A program made the position numbers and the translations under genes. Source: Aquirufa nivalisilvae (GTDB lineage Bacteria > Bacteroidota > Bacteroidia > Cytophagales > Spirosomataceae). From it: a stretch of DNA of 64,000 bases. Each line of letters starts with the position of its first letter. Position 1 is the first letter of the stretch. Location: the NCBI RefSeq assembly GCF_004307455.1, contig NZ_SEWX01000008.1, forward strand, positions 372,001 to 436,000, in the 5' to 3' direction. The notes beneath the pieces are model-generated. The model did no database searches and was not told the DNA's origin. It was given only the letters and a program-made list of their open reading frames with translations. Shown here piece after piece: positions 62,074-64,000 of the stretch.

Positions 62074-63612
62074 ATGTTAGCCAAAACGTATGGATGTGCC
62101 GTATTTGGGGTGTCTGCCAACCTCATCACCATTGAAACCCATGTTGGGCAAGGTAGTAAATGCTATTTAGTTGGACTTCCTGACTCCACCATTAAAGAAT
62201 CTATTCAACGAGTTGAATCAGCTTTAAAGAATACTGGATTTTTTTTCCCAAGGAGAAAGGTCATCATTAATCTAGCACCTGCTGATATCAGGAAAGAAGG
62301 CTCAGCCTATGATTTACCTATCGCTCTATCTATATTAGAAGCATCAGAACAGGTTGAATTAAAAGGGCTTGACGAATATGTCATTATGGGGGAATTGGCC
62401 CTAGATGGAACGATTCGCCCTATCAAAGGGGCTTTACCTATTGCCTTAGAAGCTAAAAATAGAGGAATCACAAAGCTAATTTTACCAGAAGAAAATGCCA
62501 TAGAAGCAGCTATGGTAGAAGGGATAGAGGTATTTGGATTAAGTCATCTTCGAGAAACCATTCAGTTTATTCGCAATAAAATAACCATAGCCCCTACTTA
62601 TGTGGATGTACACGCTTTATTCGGTGAATCCCATGACTCATTTGATGTAGATTTTTCACAAGTACAAGGTCAGGAAGCTGTCAAAAGAGCTTTTGAAATT
62701 GCGGCAGCTGGTGGTCATAACTTGATAATGATTGGTCCTCCAGGTGCTGGAAAAACCATGTTGGCTAAACGATTACCAACCATACTTCCCCCATTTTCCT
62801 TACCAGAGGCTCTGGAAGTAACTAAGATTCATTCTGTGGCTGGAAAATTAATGGGAAAGCATGCTTTATTGACGCATCGCCCCTTTAGAAGTCCACATCA
62901 TACTATTTCCAATGCTGCCTTGGTTGGCGGAGGTTCGTTTCCTCAACCAGGAGAGATTTCCCTTGCCCATCATGGCGTTCTATTTCTAGATGAGCTACCT
63001 GAATTCAATCGAAATGCTTTGGAAGTTATGCGTCAACCCCTAGAAGATCGAAATGTATTTATTTCCCGAGCTAAATGGTCATTAGAATTTCCCGCTAATT
63101 TTATGTTGGTAGCTAGCATGAACCCTTGTCCTTGTGGCTACTACAATCATCCTAATAAAGACTGTGTTTGTGGTCCCGGACAAGTACAGCGCTATTTAAA
63201 TCGAATTTCAGGTCCTTTACTGGATCGAATCGACATGCATATAGAAATTGTGCCTGTTCAATTTGAAGAAATGAGTACTGGGCGAGCAGCAGAATCAAGT
63301 GAATTTGTCCGCAATAGAGTCATGGAAGCTCGGCGAATTCAGCAAAATCGATTCATCCCATTCCCCAAAATCCATTCCAACGCCATGATGTCGAGTCAGC
63401 AAGTCAATGAATTTTGCCATCTTGACCAAGCATCCCAGCAATTACTTTCCGTTGCAATGGACAAATTACAATTATCTGCGAGGGCTTTTGATAAAATTCG
63501 AAAAGTGGCGCGCACCATTGCTGATTTAGCAAAATCATCTCATATTCAATCGGAACATATCGCAGAAGCGATTACCTACCGAAATTTAGATAGAGAAAAT
63601 TGGGCAGGATGA
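62074..63612 (+). CDS. YifB/ComM family Mg-chelatase-like AAA ATPase
   Basis: A 512-aa protein with an N-terminal Lon-protease-like domain (about 1-170; MLAKTYGCAVFGVSANLITI, EGSAYDLPIALSILEAS), a AAA+ core with Walker A GPPGAGKTM, Walker B VLFLDELPEF, sensor motif ASMNPCPCGYYNHP with metal-binding cysteines (CPCG...CVCG), and C-terminal Mg-chelatase domain. ComM is a branch migration helicase in natural transformation. Complete; it follows the LD-carboxypeptidase on the same strand by 40 bases. Confidence 0.94.
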   Translation: MLAKTYGCAVFGVSANLITIETHVGQGSKCYLVGLPDSTIKESIQRVESALKNTGFFFPRRKVIINLAPADIRKEGSAYDLPIALSILEASEQVELKGLDEYVIMGELALDGTIRPIKGALPIALEAKNRGITKLILPEENAIEAAMVEGIEVFGLSHLRETIQFIRNKITIAPTYVDVHALFGESHDSFDVDFSQVQGQEAVKRAFEIAAAGGHNLIMIGPPGAGKTMLAKRLPTILPPFSLPEALEVTKIHSVAGKLMGKHALLTHRPFRSPHHTISNAALVGGGSFPQPGEISLAHHGVLFLDELPEFNRNALEVMRQPLEDRNVFISRAKWSLEFPANFMLVASMNPCPCGYYNHPNKDCVCGPGQVQRYLNRISGPLLDRIDMHIEIVPVQFEEMSTGRAAESSEFVRNRVMEARRIQQNRFIPFPKIHSNAMMSSQQVNEFCHLDQASQQLLSVAMDKLQLSARAFDKIRKVARTIADLAKSSHIQSEHIAEAITYRNLDRENWAG

Positions 63613-63638
63613 TGTATTTTTGAGAAAAAATATCTTCT

Positions 63639-64000
63639 ATGCGTCTATCCTTTTTGATACTTTTCAGTTTTCTGAGCTTTCTACAACCGTCTAAGGCACA
63701 AAAAATTGACCAAAATAAATCTTTCAGACCCTTCATAGCCCTGGATGAAATATTTAAAAAAGCTGAAAAGGAAAATAAACCGATCTTTTTTGAGGCATTT
63801 TTACCCACTTGTTCTCATTGCATCGCATATGATAAAACCTTGAGCCTTCCAGCCATTAAAACTTACCTTGATAAAAATTATCATGCGTATCAGTTGGACC
63901 TAAGCAAGCGTGAAAACAATGCATTTTTACGTTCTCGTAAAATCTTTATCCCATCCACTCCTTCGTTTATTGTATTTTCCCCAAAGGGAAAAGTTTGGAA
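63639..64000 (+). CDS. Exported thioredoxin-fold protein, N-terminal part
   Basis: Partial at the right edge (120 codons). A signal peptide (FLILFSFLSFLQPSKAQ) is followed by IFFEAFLPTCSHCIAYDKT with a CxxC active site (C-S-H-C), and FIPSTPSFIVFSPKG with the cis-Pro loop. This is the TlpA/DUF255-like thioredoxin type, acting in the periplasm in disulfide exchange or reduction. Partner proteins lie outside the window. Confidence 0.82.
   Translation, partial: MRLSFLILFSFLSFLQPSKAQKIDQNKSFRPFIALDEIFKKAEKENKPIFFEAFLPTCSHCIAYDKTLSLPAIKTYLDKNYHAYQLDLSKRENNAFLRSRKIFIPSTPSFIVFSPKGKVW

Noticed and set aside
1-64000. CRISPR array, insertion sequence or rRNA
   Set aside because: No regularly spaced repeats, transposase genes or rRNA-like stretches were seen on either strand.

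Overview
The window is a stretch of bacterial chromosome from a member of the Bacteroidota, most likely the order Cytophagales. This placement rests on several things visible in the sequence. Most promoter-like elements match the Bacteroidota -7 consensus TAnnTTTG. Start codons almost never have a Shine-Dalgarno sequence. There is a secreted protein with a type IX secretion (T9SS) C-terminal sorting domain, a CarboxypepD_reg/TonB-dependent receptor, a DUF4292 lipoprotein, and many exported proteins ending their signal peptides in ...AQ or ...GQ. The genus is an inference; no rRNA lies in the window.

Layout. 1-0.8 kb: 5' end of a phytoene desaturase-like gene and an ECF sigma factor. 1-3.3 kb: TonB-dependent receptor. 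3.3-7.3 kb (minus): TPR protein, DUF4292 lipoprotein and EnvC-like LytM protein. 7.4-11 kb: amidohydrolase, then an SGNH-like/MBOAT acyl-transfer pair. 11-17.5 kb: ileS, folate cyclo-ligase, asd, pdxJ. 17.5-22 kb: repeat protein, second ECF sigma factor with a small downstream ORF, nth-pnuC, and a DksA-like/holin-like/YqjD-like trio. 22-24.7 kb: prfB with a programmed frameshift, and lpdA. 24.7-26.6 kb: DUF1080 and Gfo/Idh oxidoreductase. 26.7-35.6 kb: two-component system plus heavy-metal RND efflux cluster with an embedded OprB-type porin. 35.7-40 kb: PaiB-like protein, tRNA-Ser(GGA), and a sulfite/nitrite reductase-cobA-ridA operon. 40-46.4 kb: heptose kinase, moaA/moaD divergent pair, nuoL-nuoM, TM2 protein. 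46.4-50.7 kb: Tat-exported hydroxypyruvate-isomerase-like protein and a large T9SS protein. 50.8-57.7 kb (minus): SDR, TPR protein, and an ExbB-ExbD-ExbD-TonB-small membrane protein-PstS-like operon. 58-64 kb: DUF721 protein, an envelope glycan operon (GT2, deacetylase, GT87-like), LD-carboxypeptidase, YifB/ComM ATPase and a truncated thioredoxin-fold protein.

How genes fit together. Much of the window serves the cell envelope: energised outer-membrane uptake (TonB receptor, ExbBD/TonB), metal export (CzcCBA-like with its own sensor/regulator), peptidoglycan turnover (EnvC-like, LD-carboxypeptidase), surface glycans (MBOAT/SGNH, heptose kinase, GT2/deacetylase/GT87) and T9SS export. The rest is core metabolism and translation.

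I found no CRISPR array, transposase, integrase or prophage, and no gene cluster that clearly forms an unknown defence or mobile system. The strongest points of interest are an IleRS whose HIGH signature is the swapped GxHH form, a canonical RF2 frameshift signal with a strong internal Shine-Dalgarno in a genome that hardly uses one, a porin inside a metal-efflux operon, a reductase with an extra helical C-terminal domain next to cobA and ridA, overlapping divergent moaA/moaD promoters, and an isolated nuoL-nuoM pair.
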